Shown: positions 41,927 through 51,935 of the stretch, piece by piece
Numbering within the stretch: the stretch's first letter is position 1
How the letters are laid out: each line of letters starts with the position of its first letter
Origin: Evansella sp041820985
GTDB lineage: Bacteria > Bacillota > Bacilli > Bacillales > Salisediminibacteriaceae
Reading direction: 5' to 3'
Assembly: GCF_041820985.1 (NCBI RefSeq)
Contig: NZ_JBGUAU010000015.1
Span: 62,001-126,000 of the forward strand
DNA length: 64,000 nucleotides
The notes under the pieces: model-generated
Seen by the model: the letters and a program-made list of their open reading frames with translations, nothing else
What the model was told of the DNA's origin: nothing
Database searches by the model: none
Position numbers and translations under genes: made by a program

Positions 41927-43005
41927 CTATTTCTCCATTCTCGAAGTTTGTCTATTAATTGATTATTTTCATCTGACGACCGAATTGCAATACGCAGATA
42001 ATTCCCATTCAGCCCTTTAAAATTGTGGGTATGTCTTGTTAAGATCCCACCTTTAAATAAATATTGAAACAATTCTTCTGTATCATCAGGTCTTTTACTA
42101 TCTTGTAGGAGATAAAAGTTCACCTTAGATTCTGACACATAAAAATCTAAATCCGTTAATTTGTTTAGAACATAAGAGGATTCTGACCCTAACCAGTTAC
42201 GGGTCCTTGTTACATATTTATCGTCTGCTAGTAATTTAGGAACAACCGCATCTGCAAATGAATTTATACTCCATGGAAGTTGCCATGACTTTATTTTTCC
42301 AATGACATGTTCATTTGCCAGAACATAACCGATTCGAAGACCTGGGATGGTAAACATTTTCGTTAATGAACGTAATAAAACCAAATTACGATAGGACGGA
42401 AGCCAGCTTGTCAGAGATAATTTTGTTGAAGGAAGAAAGTCTACAAAAGCTTCATCTACAACAACATACGTATTCGTTTCAAGCCCTTTTTCGAGTATTC
42501 TATGTAAACTCTTTTCATCTACTAAGGTACCAGTGGGATTATTGGGGCGACAAAGAAAAATTACATCAGCTTCACCCATCTTCTCTAAGATTAACTCTAA
42601 AGGTAGCTGAAATTCATTACTTTCCTCTAAAAAAACATCTTCTGTAGTAATATGGTAGTGCTCGCAAGCCCTCTCGTACTCCACAAATGTAGGCTGCACT
42701 ATCAACGCTTTGCCACCTTCAAATAGTTTAGCAACTAAAAAAATTGCTTCTGCTCCCCCATTTGTAAGCAACACCTTATCCTTTGTTATCATTTCATAGT
42801 CGGCTAATGCGTTGTGGGAGTTAGAATAGGTTGGGTCTGGGTATTTCGTAATCGTAGTGTATGAATGATAGATTTCACCCTTTAACCAAGGAGGAGGACC
42901 TAATGGATTTAAGTTTGCACTAAAATCGAGGATTTCTTTTTCCTTGTCCATGTGAAATAGTTGTTTCATTGTTTCTGGCTGTCCGCCATGACTTGGCCAC
43001 TTCAT
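41923..43005 (-). CDS. cobD: Threonine-phosphate decarboxylase CobD
   Basis: A 360-residue PLP-dependent fold-type I enzyme that makes (R)-1-aminopropan-2-ol phosphate from threonine phosphate for the nucleotide loop. The N-terminus HGGQPETM and DFSANLNPLGPP is typical, PNNPTGTLV binds PLP, and the Schiff-base Lys lies in SLTKMFTIPGLRIGY. Histidinol-phosphate aminotransferase is related, but the location between cbiB and cobU settles it. Confidence 0.93.
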   Translation of the reverse strand: MKWPSHGGQPETMKQLFHMDKEKEILDFSANLNPLGPPPWLKGEIYHSYTTITKYPDPTYSNSHNALADYEMITKDKVLLTNGGAEAIFLVAKLFEGGKALIVQPTFVEYERACEHYHITTEDVFLEESNEFQLPLELILEKMGEADVIFLCRPNNPTGTLVDEKSLHRILEKGLETNTYVVVDEAFVDFLPSTKLSLTSWLPSYRNLVLLRSLTKMFTIPGLRIGYVLANEHVIGKIKSWQLPWSINSFADAVVPKLLADDKYVTRTRNWLGSESSYVLNKLTDLDFYVSESKVNFYLLQDSKRPDDTEELFQYLFKGGILTRHTHNFKGLNGNYLRIAIRSSDENNQLIDKLREWRNR

Positions 43006-43021
43006 TCTTTCACCTCCATTA

Positions 43022-44014
43022 TCATTTTTCTATAAAGAATACAAAGAGTAGCACGAGAAAAACAAAGCCAATCCAGCCTCCATGCATATATAGGATGGCT
43101 TGTTTGATATTGGAAACAGTCCGTACTTCCTTCGGATCGCCCATTGTTGCACGTTCTGATTTTTGGCCCCCGTAAAAATTTACGCCACCAAGCTGAATAC
43201 CAATCAATCCGGCCACCATTGCTTCTGGCCAACCACTATTCGGACTTGGGTGCTTCTTGGCATCTCTCATTGTTACATATATGGCTTGCTTTTTATGAGA
43301 TCCTTTTATAAAAATAGAAGTCAGTAACATGGTACAGGCGGTTAACCGTGCTGGAATCCAATTTACTATATCATCGAGCTTTGCAGATGCATATCCAAAC
43401 TTCTCAAATTTTTCATTTTTATAACCCACCATAGAATCCATGGTATTTATAGCTCGATAAACCATTGCAAAAGGAGCTCCTCCAATAACTGCCCAAAGTA
43501 AGGGCGCAGTAATTCCATCTACTGTATTTTCAGCTACTGTTTCCACTGTTCCTCTTACAATATCACTTTCTTGTAATTGGTCTGTATCTCGTCCAACGAT
43601 CATACTTAGCTTCTTCCTTGCTTCTTTCATATTCCCTTGCGTGAGGGGGCTAAATACATCCATCGCAGCAGAACTTAATCCTTTTATAGCAATAGTCGTA
43701 GAAATAATGTAAATCTCTACGACTATGCCAATGATAAAGTGAGTTTTATATGCGAGATAGACACCCCCTAGAGTTATAAGAAAAACGATTGTAAGCACAG
43801 TACTTGTAAGTAAGAAACCTTTTATTTTGCGACCTGCCCCTTTATTCCATCTTTTTTCCAGGGTAGAAACTAGTTTTCCTATCTGAATGACAGGATGGGG
43901 GATCCAGCGTGGATCACCAATAAGGAGATCTATTACAATTGCACCAATTATAGCGAGACTTATGAACCCAAATAAACTTAGTTCATGAAACGTAAACAGA
44001 TTATGAATTATCAT
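43022..44014 (-). CDS. cbiB: Adenosylcobinamide-phosphate synthase CbiB
   Basis: A 330-residue membrane protein attaching aminopropanol phosphate to adenosylcobyric acid. It shows the CbiB opening (VIDLLIGDPRWIPHPVIQIG), the middle SMIVGRDTDQL, VETVAENTVDGITAPLLWA and AINTMDSMVGYKNEKFEKFG pieces, and PARLTA. About five membrane helices. It overlaps the BtuD-CbiZ fusion gene by 14 bases. Confidence 0.94.
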   Translation of the reverse strand: MIIHNLFTFHELSLFGFISLAIIGAIVIDLLIGDPRWIPHPVIQIGKLVSTLEKRWNKGAGRKIKGFLLTSTVLTIVFLITLGGVYLAYKTHFIIGIVVEIYIISTTIAIKGLSSAAMDVFSPLTQGNMKEARKKLSMIVGRDTDQLQESDIVRGTVETVAENTVDGITAPLLWAVIGGAPFAMVYRAINTMDSMVGYKNEKFEKFGYASAKLDDIVNWIPARLTACTMLLTSIFIKGSHKKQAIYVTMRDAKKHPSPNSGWPEAMVAGLIGIQLGGVNFYGGQKSERATMGDPKEVRTVSNIKQAILYMHGGWIGFVFLVLLFVFFIEK

Positions 44015-45485
44015 TTACTTTTACTCTTTTCAAATATTTTTTTACAGCATTCGTTGTTGCTTCATACACAACTTCTCCAATCGCCTTACCAATAAGTGTA
44101 CCAGATCCTGCATACGGAGTTTTTTCCCCTTGCTGAGTTACCGCCAGGACCACGCTATCAGTGGACGTTCCAGAAGCAAATGTGTTAGAAAGAGGGTCTT
44201 TTATTTGAAGGTCTTGAAGCGCTCTTACCTTTCCTTCTGTTGCTGACATTATTCCGTTTACAAGTGCTCCATCAGTAAAATGTGCATCAATAAACACCAT
44301 CGTATTAATCGTACCTATTTTCACATCCTCCATCGCCTTTACCTTAGAAGATATGTCTACTGCATTTCCTGTTCCAGCTGTAACAACTGCCATAATAGAG
44401 TGGTTATCACCAACCCGCTTCTTAGACACTATCACATCCTCTAAATTGACGGCAGTCATCATCCCAACTGATTGTTCATGAGGAATATGATGTTTTTCCA
44501 TCCAACGTTGAATGTCTTTGTCTGGTTCAGAGCAATTGTAGTGCTTTTCCACATGAAAATTGCAGAAGTGTTTGATCCACTGTATTCCATCTCCAATAAC
44601 CCCATTAGATATGGTACGTAGTGGCTGTTCGAAAGTAAGATGAACATACTTCTCGTTTTTTTCTATAGAATATGATTGAAAAAAGTCTTTACACTCAGGC
44701 GTCTCTCTAAAGTTCGGTGTCATTAATAGCTGTGGTTTTGGAATAGCTGGATGTGATTGTGTCTTGACTTGCACTTCATAAACCTTCTCTAATTGGTCTT
44801 CTTTTCTTAACGTATTAATATCCCCAACCTCTAAAAATTTCCCCTGATGCAATAGGCCGACCCGGTCCGCATACAGAGAAGCAACATTTAAATCATGTAA
44901 AATAGCAAAGATCGTTAATCCTCTTGCTTGTTGCCACTCTTTTAATAAATCAAGCATTTGAAACGTATGCTTTATATCTAAGTGGTTTGTAGGCTCATCT
45001 AGGAGAAGCATCTCCGGTTCTTGCGCCAGTGCTTTGGCTAATAAAACACGTTGTTTTTCTCCACCACTTAACGTTCGAAATGGTTTTTTTTCAAAATTTG
45101 TTGTTTTCGTTATCTCCATAACGCTTTCCATAACTTCATAATCTTTTTTCGAAAGATTTTTTAAAAAACCTTTTTGATATGGATAACGACCGAGGCTAAT
45201 AATTTCTTCCACTGTGTAATCAAAAGACACATGCGCCTCCTGAGTAAGAACTGCAATCTTCTTTGCTTTCTCTAGCGCAGTAAGAGAGGAGAGGGCCTGT
45301 CCATCAATTATACTCTCCCCTTTTAGTAAAGGAAGTTGCCCTGTGATTAATTTAAACAGAGTTGTTTTCCCACTTCCATTAGGACCTAACAAAGCAAAGA
45401 ATTCCCCTCTTTCAATCTTTAAATCAATTCCCTTAATGATAGGAGTATTAGCATATCCTCCTACAATACCCTTTAACGAAAGCAT
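44001..45485 (-). CDS. BtuD ABC ATPase fused to adenosylcobinamide amidohydrolase CbiZ
   Basis: A two-domain protein of 494 residues. Residues 1-250 are an ABC ATPase (Walker A LLGPNGSGKTT at 33-43, signature LSGGEKQRV, Walker B LLLDEPTNHLD), the energy subunit for the BtuF-BtuC importer encoded just upstream. Residues from about 270 match CbiZ (GVIGDGIQWIKHFCNFHV, VGMMTAVNLEDVIV, AVVTAGTGNAVDIS, TSTDSVVLAV), which cleaves the side chain of pseudo- or incomplete corrinoids to adenosylcobyric acid. The fusion couples import to remodelling. Confidence 0.92.
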   Translation of the reverse strand: MLSLKGIVGGYANTPIIKGIDLKIERGEFFALLGPNGSGKTTLFKLITGQLPLLKGESIIDGQALSSLTALEKAKKIAVLTQEAHVSFDYTVEEIISLGRYPYQKGFLKNLSKKDYEVMESVMEITKTTNFEKKPFRTLSGGEKQRVLLAKALAQEPEMLLLDEPTNHLDIKHTFQMLDLLKEWQQARGLTIFAILHDLNVASLYADRVGLLHQGKFLEVGDINTLRKEDQLEKVYEVQVKTQSHPAIPKPQLLMTPNFRETPECKDFFQSYSIEKNEKYVHLTFEQPLRTISNGVIGDGIQWIKHFCNFHVEKHYNCSEPDKDIQRWMEKHHIPHEQSVGMMTAVNLEDVIVSKKRVGDNHSIMAVVTAGTGNAVDISSKVKAMEDVKIGTINTMVFIDAHFTDGALVNGIMSATEGKVRALQDLQIKDPLSNTFASGTSTDSVVLAVTQQGEKTPYAGSGTLIGKAIGEVVYEATTNAVKKYLKRVKVNDNS

Positions 45486-45488
45486 GGT

Positions 45489-46556
45489 TTATTTGGCCCC
45501 CTTACCAATACGCTCTTTCATTAACAGAAACGCAAATACTGGTGCGCCTATTAATGCTGTTATAACACCGATTGGCAATTCTTTCGGTGCAATAATCGTT
45601 CTAGCAACTAAATCCGCCAAAATTAGGAAAGCTCCGCCTGTTAATAACGACAACGGGAGAACATGGCGATGATTAGGACCTGAAATAAGACGAACAAGGT
45701 GAGGGATTACTAGCCCCACAAAACCTATCGATCCAGAAACCGCAACCGCGGATCCTGTTAATAACGATGCACCTATTAAGATTAGTATTTTTCCTCGATT
45801 CACATTAACACCAATCTGTTCCGCAGCTTCTTCACCAAGTGCAAGAGCGTTTAGTTCACGATAATGCATTAAAAGAATTAGTGTTCCCGTTATCATAAAG
45901 GGAATTAGCAATTGAACATGACTCCAACCCCTCATACGAACACTTCCATAAAGCCAATATATAATTTGTATCATGGAGTCTCGATCACCTAACGCAATAA
46001 TTAAGGAAATAATAGAACTAATAAATGCACTTACAATAATTCCTGCTAAGATGATGGTTTCTATCGCTAGACTTCTACTACTTAACCTGACTAAACCAAA
46101 CACAATAAGTAGGGCAATAAAGCCTCCTATAATAGATAAGACTGGAAGAGTATATCCCCCTAATCCTACGATACTTATTTGAAAAAACAAAACGATAACA
46201 GCTCCTAAAGCCGCTCCAGAGGAAACCCCTATTGTATATGGATCAGCAAGAGGATTCCGTAATAATCCTTGAAAGGCTGCACCTGCTAATGCTAATGATG
46301 CTCCAACGAAAAAAGCAAGTAACACTCTCGGAAGTCGAATGTTCCAAATAATAGACTCTACATTGGCTGGGATATCTTCAAGCCATCCTATATTAATACT
46401 GTTATTTAAAATAATATGAAATATTGTGGGGATAGGAACACTAACACTACTTACTAATAAACCAAGGAGGGCTGTACCTAGTACAAACCCTCCACTGAAT
46501 ACGTAAAGCCAAATAATTTTCCTATTTGAAAACTTCCGGGTAGATGAGTTTCGCAA
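45489..46556 (-). CDS. btuC: Cobalamin ABC permease BtuC (FecCD family)
   Basis: A 355-residue membrane subunit with about ten helices. FecCD-family signatures: LRNPLADPYTIGVSSGAALGA and GSIGFVGLVIPHLVRLISGP with NHRHVLPLS. The TTG start at 46556 follows AAGGAG by nine bases and lies inside the btuF gene (35-base overlap), implying coupled translation. Substrate set by the surrounding cobalamin genes and riboswitch. Confidence 0.93.
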   Translation of the reverse strand: MRNSSTRKFSNRKIIWLYVFSGGFVLGTALLGLLVSSVSVPIPTIFHIILNNSINIGWLEDIPANVESIIWNIRLPRVLLAFFVGASLALAGAAFQGLLRNPLADPYTIGVSSGAALGAVIVLFFQISIVGLGGYTLPVLSIIGGFIALLIVFGLVRLSSRSLAIETIILAGIIVSAFISSIISLIIALGDRDSMIQIIYWLYGSVRMRGWSHVQLLIPFMITGTLILLMHYRELNALALGEEAAEQIGVNVNRGKILILIGASLLTGSAVAVSGSIGFVGLVIPHLVRLISGPNHRHVLPLSLLTGGAFLILADLVARTIIAPKELPIGVITALIGAPVFAFLLMKERIGKGAK

Positions 46557-47535
46557 GAGTTTCCACTCCTTCGATTAAACGTGGTCCTGGTCGAACTACA
46601 ATATCACTTTCTACATCAAAAATTTGTCCATTTTTTACAGCTGGAACTTCTGTCCATCCATCACGAGAGGAGACTTCCCCTTGAAGATCTTCTGTATGGT
46701 AGGTTGTAATAATTACATCTGGTTGTAGCTGAACAATCTCTTCCTCAGACAGCATTACCCATCCCTCATGATCTTCTGCTGCATTTGTTGCTTGAATAGA
46801 CTCTAGCATTTCATGCATAAATGTACCTTTCCCCGTTGTAAAAATATCTGGTGCTGGGGATACCTCAACCCAAACTCTCTTTTTGTCTGTAATTTCTTCC
46901 GCCTTCTCTATTAATACCTCATGACGTTCCTTCATGTCAGAAATGATTGCTTCGGCTTCGTTGGAAGTTCCTGTTGTTTGGCCGATTAATGCAATCGATT
47001 CATATACTTCATTGAAGTTGGATTTACTTCCTATAACAACTACCTTTATCCCAACCTCTTCAAACTGAGACAAGATTTCTCCATGATTATTATGATGATA
47101 ATCGGTTACAAGAACAATATCCGGAAGAATGCTTAAAATAAGCTCCACATTCATATCTTGTCCACCAACATTTTCAACGGATTGTGCCTCTTCAGGGTAA
47201 TTACAAAAATCGGATACTCCTACTATTTTATCCCCTAAACCGAGGGCAAAAGAGATTTCAGTAATACTTGCTTGAATAGAAATGATGCTTTCAGGCTCCT
47301 CTTCAATTGTTACTTCCCTTCCTGCATCATCAACAATCGTTACTGGAAATTGTGATTGGTCTGCTGTGTCCTCCGTTTGATCATTATCAACTTGCTCATT
47401 GGCATTTTCATTCGTATTAGTATTATTAGCTTGTCCTTCTTCTTCATTAGGTGTACCACAGGCAGTTAATAAAACTATCGTTAAAAATAGTATAAAACTT
47501 CCTAGACCCCAATTTTTAAAAATTTCTTTCTTCAT
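46522..47535 (-). CDS. btuF: Cobalamin-binding lipoprotein BtuF
   Basis: A 337-residue extracellular solute-binding lipoprotein. The signal ends in the lipobox L-L-T-A-Cys (residue 26), followed by an Asn/Glu-rich linker and the binding fold (PVTIVDDAGREVTIEEEPES, IVGVSDFCNYPEEA, LPDIVLVTDYHH, RPGPRLIEGVETLAKLIYPEV). First gene of the long cobalamin operon, directly downstream of a cobalamin riboswitch and terminator. Confidence 0.93.
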   Translation of the reverse strand: MKKEIFKNWGLGSFILFLTIVLLTACGTPNEEEGQANNTNTNENANEQVDNDQTEDTADQSQFPVTIVDDAGREVTIEEEPESIISIQASITEISFALGLGDKIVGVSDFCNYPEEAQSVENVGGQDMNVELILSILPDIVLVTDYHHNNHGEILSQFEEVGIKVVVIGSKSNFNEVYESIALIGQTTGTSNEAEAIISDMKERHEVLIEKAEEITDKKRVWVEVSPAPDIFTTGKGTFMHEMLESIQATNAAEDHEGWVMLSEEEIVQLQPDVIITTYHTEDLQGEVSSRDGWTEVPAVKNGQIFDVESDIVVRPGPRLIEGVETLAKLIYPEVFK

Positions 47536-47560
47536 TTCAATTCCTCCCTATTTTTACAAC

Positions 47561-47592
47561 AAAAAAAACGCTATTCCCTAAGAAAGAGCGTC
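47561..47592 (-). terminator. Riboswitch-controlled terminator of btuF
   Basis: ACGCT and AGCGT close a hairpin with inner TTTCT...GGGAA pairing, followed by eight T on the minus strand, 25 bases before the btuF start. Confidence 0.8.
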
Positions 47593-47689
47593 GAATGTAT
47601 AAATGCATATAATGTACATCCACTATCTATGATTAGACAGTATGACAGACTGGTAATCCATTTTATAAACTACCATGCATATTAAACAT

Positions 47690-47890
47690 CCTTTTCCTCG
47701 AAGGAGCTTAAAAAACACACCCTGGCAGGTCTCCTGACTTACGCTTCATCGGTTAGCTACTCCTTCCCATGCATTACTTACTATCCACAGTGGAGATATG
47801 TTAGCCTTCCTCAACGTTTACAGTGGCGGGACCGTGTTGGACTTTCACCAACTTCCCTTTTCATCTTACATAATTTTGTATGTAAGAAAC
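47690..47890 (-). promoter_or_regulatory. Cobalamin riboswitch (btuF operon)
   Basis: The minus strand carries the hallmark elements in order: GGGAAGTTGGTGAAAGTCCAA is split here as GGGAAGTTGGTG and AAAGTCC, then ACACGGTCCCGCCACTGTAA, a variable arm, and the B12 box AAGTCAGGAGACCTGCC. Adenosylcobalamin binding should favour the downstream terminator and shut off uptake and assembly. Confidence 0.95.
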
Positions 47891-47927
47891 CAAGTTGTTC
47901 CTTATTCGTTTTTTTGTTCTGAAGATT

Positions 47928-47956
47928 AGTATAAATTAGGACTCTACTTTTGTAAA
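47928..47956 (-). promoter_or_regulatory. Sigma-A promoter of the btuF operon
   Basis: TTTACA (47951-47956) and TATACT (47928-47933) are exactly 17 bases apart on the minus strand, immediately upstream of the cobalamin riboswitch. Confidence 0.78.
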
Positions 47957-47964
47957 TATTTTAA

Positions 47965-49014
47965 TTATTGTTTTTCCCTTTCTGTAACTCCTGCAGATGA
48001 GAAAGTCGCCATCTCTTGTAAAATATTTACCGATGCTTTAAGTAGAGGAAAGGCAAGTGCTGCCCCAGTTCCTTCTCCGAGTCTTAACTGCAAATTAAGT
48101 ATTGGTTTACACTCTAACATCTCTAAAGCAATTTGATGTCCTCTTTCCTCTGATTGATGACCAATAATTAAATAATCTTTTACGTGTTCGCAAAGCTTCA
48201 CCGCCACCAAAGCTGCAATAGTACTGATAAAACCATCAATTAAAATCGGTGTTTTTTTACTAGCAGCTCCTAATATAGCTCCTGTCATCCCTGCAATCTC
48301 TAAGCCTCCCACTTTTGCTAAAACGTCCATTACGTCTTCTCGATTCGGTTCTCGGCTTGTTATAGAGTTTTGGATAACCTTTTCTTTATACTTTCTTTGT
48401 TCTTCTGTTATTCCTGTACCTGATCCGACAATCATGCTTATATCCTCTTGTGAAAGAATCGCTAGGATCGCACTGCTACTAGTTGTATTTCCAATTCCCA
48501 TTTCTCCAGGAATAATACATTTAGCACCATCCTGAATAAGTTTGGTAGCTACGTCTATTCCAACCTCAATAGCATCAATAGCTTCCTTTCTACTCATGGC
48601 ATCTTCATATAAAAAATTGCCTGTTCCGTTACGTATTTTTCTATTAACGAGATTTTCACTTTCAATAAAAGTAGATACACCAATATCAACAATTTGAAAC
48701 ATTGCCCCAATTTGTTTTGCAAGAACATTGATAGCTGCTCCACCTTGTAAAAAATTATGGACCATCTGTGCTGTTACTTCTTTTGGATAAGCTGATACCC
48801 CTTCATCTGCTATACCATGATCTGCAGCAAAGACGATAATTCCTGGCGGAGACACTTCAGGAAATTTATTGGATGTAATTTCCCCTAACTGAACTGCCAG
48901 TGACTCTAACATCCCTAAACTACCTATTGGCTTTGTGAGTGTATGTAAATATGCCTGAACGTCATTTCCTACAGTCTTATCGACCGGCCGAATTGCCTCT
49001 ATTGTATTCCTCAT
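47965..49014 (-). CDS. cobT: Nicotinate-nucleotide-dimethylbenzimidazole phosphoribosyltransferase CobT
   Basis: A 349-residue enzyme that makes alpha-ribazole-5'-phosphate from dimethylbenzimidazole and nicotinate mononucleotide. Family pieces: LTKPIGSLGMLE, IIVFAADHGIADEGVSAYP, CIIPGEMGIGNTTSS, and the end LRLGEGTGAALAFPLL, which holds the catalytic Glu region. Last gene of cobO-cbiA-cbiP-cobT; its stop lies just upstream of the next operon's promoter, with no clear terminator between them. Confidence 0.95.
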   Translation of the reverse strand: MRNTIEAIRPVDKTVGNDVQAYLHTLTKPIGSLGMLESLAVQLGEITSNKFPEVSPPGIIVFAADHGIADEGVSAYPKEVTAQMVHNFLQGGAAINVLAKQIGAMFQIVDIGVSTFIESENLVNRKIRNGTGNFLYEDAMSRKEAIDAIEVGIDVATKLIQDGAKCIIPGEMGIGNTTSSSAILAILSQEDISMIVGSGTGITEEQRKYKEKVIQNSITSREPNREDVMDVLAKVGGLEIAGMTGAILGAASKKTPILIDGFISTIAALVAVKLCEHVKDYLIIGHQSEERGHQIALEMLECKPILNLQLRLGEGTGAALAFPLLKASVNILQEMATFSSAGVTEREKQ

Positions 49015-49037
49015 TTACTGTCCATCCCCTTCTATCC

Positions 49038-50540
49038 CTATGCTTTTTGATATTCACTCATTTTCTTATAAATTTCATCTAACTTAATATTTTCTCTAAC
49101 AACTTTAGCTAAGCGATCAAAGGCTTCCTCCCTTTTTGTGGAAAACGCAGCCCTGTCTATTATGGGATTTAAACCCTTGCTAACTCTTACATCATTAAGG
49201 AATTCTTCTCTTAGGAGGTCGTTATGAAAAATTCCATGAAAATATGTTCCAATTACTTTACCATCTTTACTCATGAATCCGTCACTACTTCCTTTTATTC
49301 GAATGAAGGATTCACAAGCCTCTTCGTAATCAGATTCTCCCATATGTATTTCATAACCTGTCACAGGAATTTCCATCTCCTTATATGTAACAATACCTTC
49401 AGATAATGTCGTTGTTTTTTTGGTTCTAATGGATGTTTTCATTGGGATAATCCCCAAACCATCTGTTTTTTGCAAGGAGGATTCCATACCCATTTGATCC
49501 TCGATAGTACTCCCCAACATTTGATAGCCTCCACAGATCCCGAAAATGAATTTGCCTTTTTGAGAAAGGTCTAATAGGCGATTCACCAAGCCACTATTGT
49601 ATAAAAACAACATATCTTCGATGGTATTCTTACTACCAGGCAGAATAACAATATCTGGATTACCTAGTTCTTCTGGGTTTTTAACAAAACGAACATGGCA
49701 ATCTGATTCTTCAAAAAAAGGATCAATATCAGTAAAGTTTGATATGAAAGGGTATCTTATAACTGCAATATCAATCTCCTTAGATGCATCCGCCTTTGAT
49801 GTATACTGACTTAAAACCACAGAGTCTTCTGCTTCGATCATTAAATTATCAATATAAGGAACAACTCCAAGTACAGGAACACCACTATATTCCTCAAACC
49901 AAGATAAACCTGGTTCTAGTAAGGATACATCTCCCCTAAATTTATTAATAATTACCCCTATAACTCTTTGGTGGTCCTCCCTCTCTAAAAGTTGCAATGT
50001 ACCTACTAAACTAGCAAATACTCCCCCTTTTTCAATATCCCCTACTAAGATCACTGGAGAATTTGTAATCCGAGCTACTCGCATGTTTACTAGTTCCCGA
50101 TCATTTAAATTTATTTCTGCTGGACTACCTGCACCCTCAATGACGATCCGTTCGAATGTATCTTCAAGTCTTTTATAAGACTCTTCGATCAGCTTAATGC
50201 CTTGTTCGTAAAAGCTTTTTCTATATTCTCCAGCCTTCATATTTTTATAGACTTGTCCATGAACCACAATTTGAGACTCATAGTTTCCAGTTGGCTTAAT
50301 TAATATTGGATTCATATCAGTCGTTGCAGTGACCCCTGCCGCTTCAGCTTGAACACCTTGAGCACGGCCAATTTCCTTTCCATCTACAGTGATATAGGAA
50401 TTCAAAGCCATATTTTGTGATTTAAAGGGTGCTGTTACATAACCATCCTGAGAAAAAATCCGACATAACGCTGTAACAATGGCACTTTTCCCAGCATCGG
50501 AATGTGTACCTTGAATCATAATAGGTATCGCTTTAGACAT
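49038..50540 (-). CDS. cobQ: Cobyric acid synthase (CbiP/CobQ)
   Basis: A 500-residue glutamine-dependent amidase that amidates four side chains of adenosylcobyrinate diamide. The N-terminal dethiobiotin-synthetase-like P-loop is GTHSDAGKSAIVTAL with QNMALNS; the C-terminal amidotransferase domain has GKFIFGICGGYQML with the Cys and GTYFHGIFHN with the His. It overlaps cbiA by eight bases. Confidence 0.95.
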   Translation of the reverse strand: MSKAIPIMIQGTHSDAGKSAIVTALCRIFSQDGYVTAPFKSQNMALNSYITVDGKEIGRAQGVQAEAAGVTATTDMNPILIKPTGNYESQIVVHGQVYKNMKAGEYRKSFYEQGIKLIEESYKRLEDTFERIVIEGAGSPAEINLNDRELVNMRVARITNSPVILVGDIEKGGVFASLVGTLQLLEREDHQRVIGVIINKFRGDVSLLEPGLSWFEEYSGVPVLGVVPYIDNLMIEAEDSVVLSQYTSKADASKEIDIAVIRYPFISNFTDIDPFFEESDCHVRFVKNPEELGNPDIVILPGSKNTIEDMLFLYNSGLVNRLLDLSQKGKFIFGICGGYQMLGSTIEDQMGMESSLQKTDGLGIIPMKTSIRTKKTTTLSEGIVTYKEMEIPVTGYEIHMGESDYEEACESFIRIKGSSDGFMSKDGKVIGTYFHGIFHNDLLREEFLNDVRVSKGLNPIIDRAAFSTKREEAFDRLAKVVRENIKLDEIYKKMSEYQKA

Positions 50541-51927
50541 GAGATTTCCACTCCAAACATTTTGTTATCCAATTTTCTACTATTGCTGTGCAGGATGCAA
50601 AATGGATATGTGTATATCCAGCAACAACATTTTTATGAAGGAATCCTTCCTTTTGTATCCCTCTCATCCCTTTTGTTTCATAGGCATGCTTCACTTCATT
50701 CTTTTTCATTGAGTGAAAAGTGGAATAATGAAACTCATGTCCCTTTGCTGTTTCCCCTTCATTAAGAAGGAAATTTCCTTTCTCTCCAGTAATTTCTCTA
50801 TAACCAATTGCAGCTAATCTCTTTTGCATCTTAACAACTCCCGGTATAACACCAACCATAGAGTGGTCCTTTTGATCTAGCGTTGTGATTGCTTCACATA
50901 GGTACATAAATCCACCACATTCAGCAAATGTTGGCAGCCCCTTTTCAATTTCCTTTTTAATAGAACGATGAACTTCTGTTTGCTTAGATAATTGATCTGC
51001 ATACTCTTCTGGGAACCCTCCCCCGATATACAGGCCGTCAATGTTTTCCGGGAGCAACTCTCCATCTAGAGGAGAAAAATAGATAAGCTCCACTCCATAA
51101 GTTTCTAGTAGCTCCAGATTTTCCTCATAATAAAAATTAAATACTTTATCACGAGCAACAGCGATCCTAACCTGTACGGTTTTTTTCTGTTTAAGAAAAC
51201 TTGGACCATCTATCTTTAAAGGAGTTGTTTCCGCTATTTCATATATCTTAGTCAAATCAATAGTATCTCTAACTATTTCTCCAAGCTTCTGAAAAAAAGA
51301 GTCTAATTCTCCTCGTTCAATAGATGGAATTAACCCTAAGTGTCGCTCTGGCATTTCAATATCTATTTCCTTATTTAAATATCCTACAACGGGAATGTTG
51401 CACTCCTGTTCAACTGCTTTTTTTATTAACTGAAAATGACCATCCCCACCAACTTTATTGGCTATTACTCCCACGATGTTTACATCTTTGGATAGCATTT
51501 GAAATCCTCGTACAATCGCTGCTGCGCTCCGTGCCATTCCTGAGCAATCAACAACTAATACAACAGGACTATCGATCAGCACACTTATTTCTGCTGTACT
51601 TCCTTCATCTTTTGTTGGGTCCTTTCCATCGTAAAAACCCATGACCCCTTCAATAATAGATATATCCGCTCCATCACTACCACGGTGTAAGACCTCTCTT
51701 AAAACAGAATGAGATAACATCCAGCTATCTAGATTTCTGGATCGTCGACCGGTTACTGCTGTATGATACGATGGATCAATATAATCCGGACCACACTTAA
51801 ATCCTTGAACAGTGTACCCCATTTGTTGAAAGGCAGACATTATACCGATGGTTACTGTCGTTTTTCCAACACTACTGCCTGTTCCAGCTATTACTAGTCG
51901 TCGTTGAGACATTTTTGGAACCTCCAT
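50533..51927 (-). CDS. cbiA: Cobyrinate a,c-diamide synthase (CbiA/CobB)
   Basis: A 464-residue amidase for the a and c side chains of cobyrinate. It has the P-loop AGTGSSVGKTTVTIG, FKCGPDYIDPSYH, SIIEGVMGFYDG, and the C-terminal amidotransferase Cys in PTFAECGGFMYLCEA. It lies nine bases after cobO. Together with CbiP it works on an already formed corrin ring, although no ring genes are present in the window. Confidence 0.95.
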   Translation of the reverse strand: MEVPKMSQRRLVIAGTGSSVGKTTVTIGIMSAFQQMGYTVQGFKCGPDYIDPSYHTAVTGRRSRNLDSWMLSHSVLREVLHRGSDGADISIIEGVMGFYDGKDPTKDEGSTAEISVLIDSPVVLVVDCSGMARSAAAIVRGFQMLSKDVNIVGVIANKVGGDGHFQLIKKAVEQECNIPVVGYLNKEIDIEMPERHLGLIPSIERGELDSFFQKLGEIVRDTIDLTKIYEIAETTPLKIDGPSFLKQKKTVQVRIAVARDKVFNFYYEENLELLETYGVELIYFSPLDGELLPENIDGLYIGGGFPEEYADQLSKQTEVHRSIKKEIEKGLPTFAECGGFMYLCEAITTLDQKDHSMVGVIPGVVKMQKRLAAIGYREITGEKGNFLLNEGETAKGHEFHYSTFHSMKKNEVKHAYETKGMRGIQKEGFLHKNVVAGYTHIHFASCTAIVENWITKCLEWKSHV

Positions 51928-51935
51928 ATTTACAA

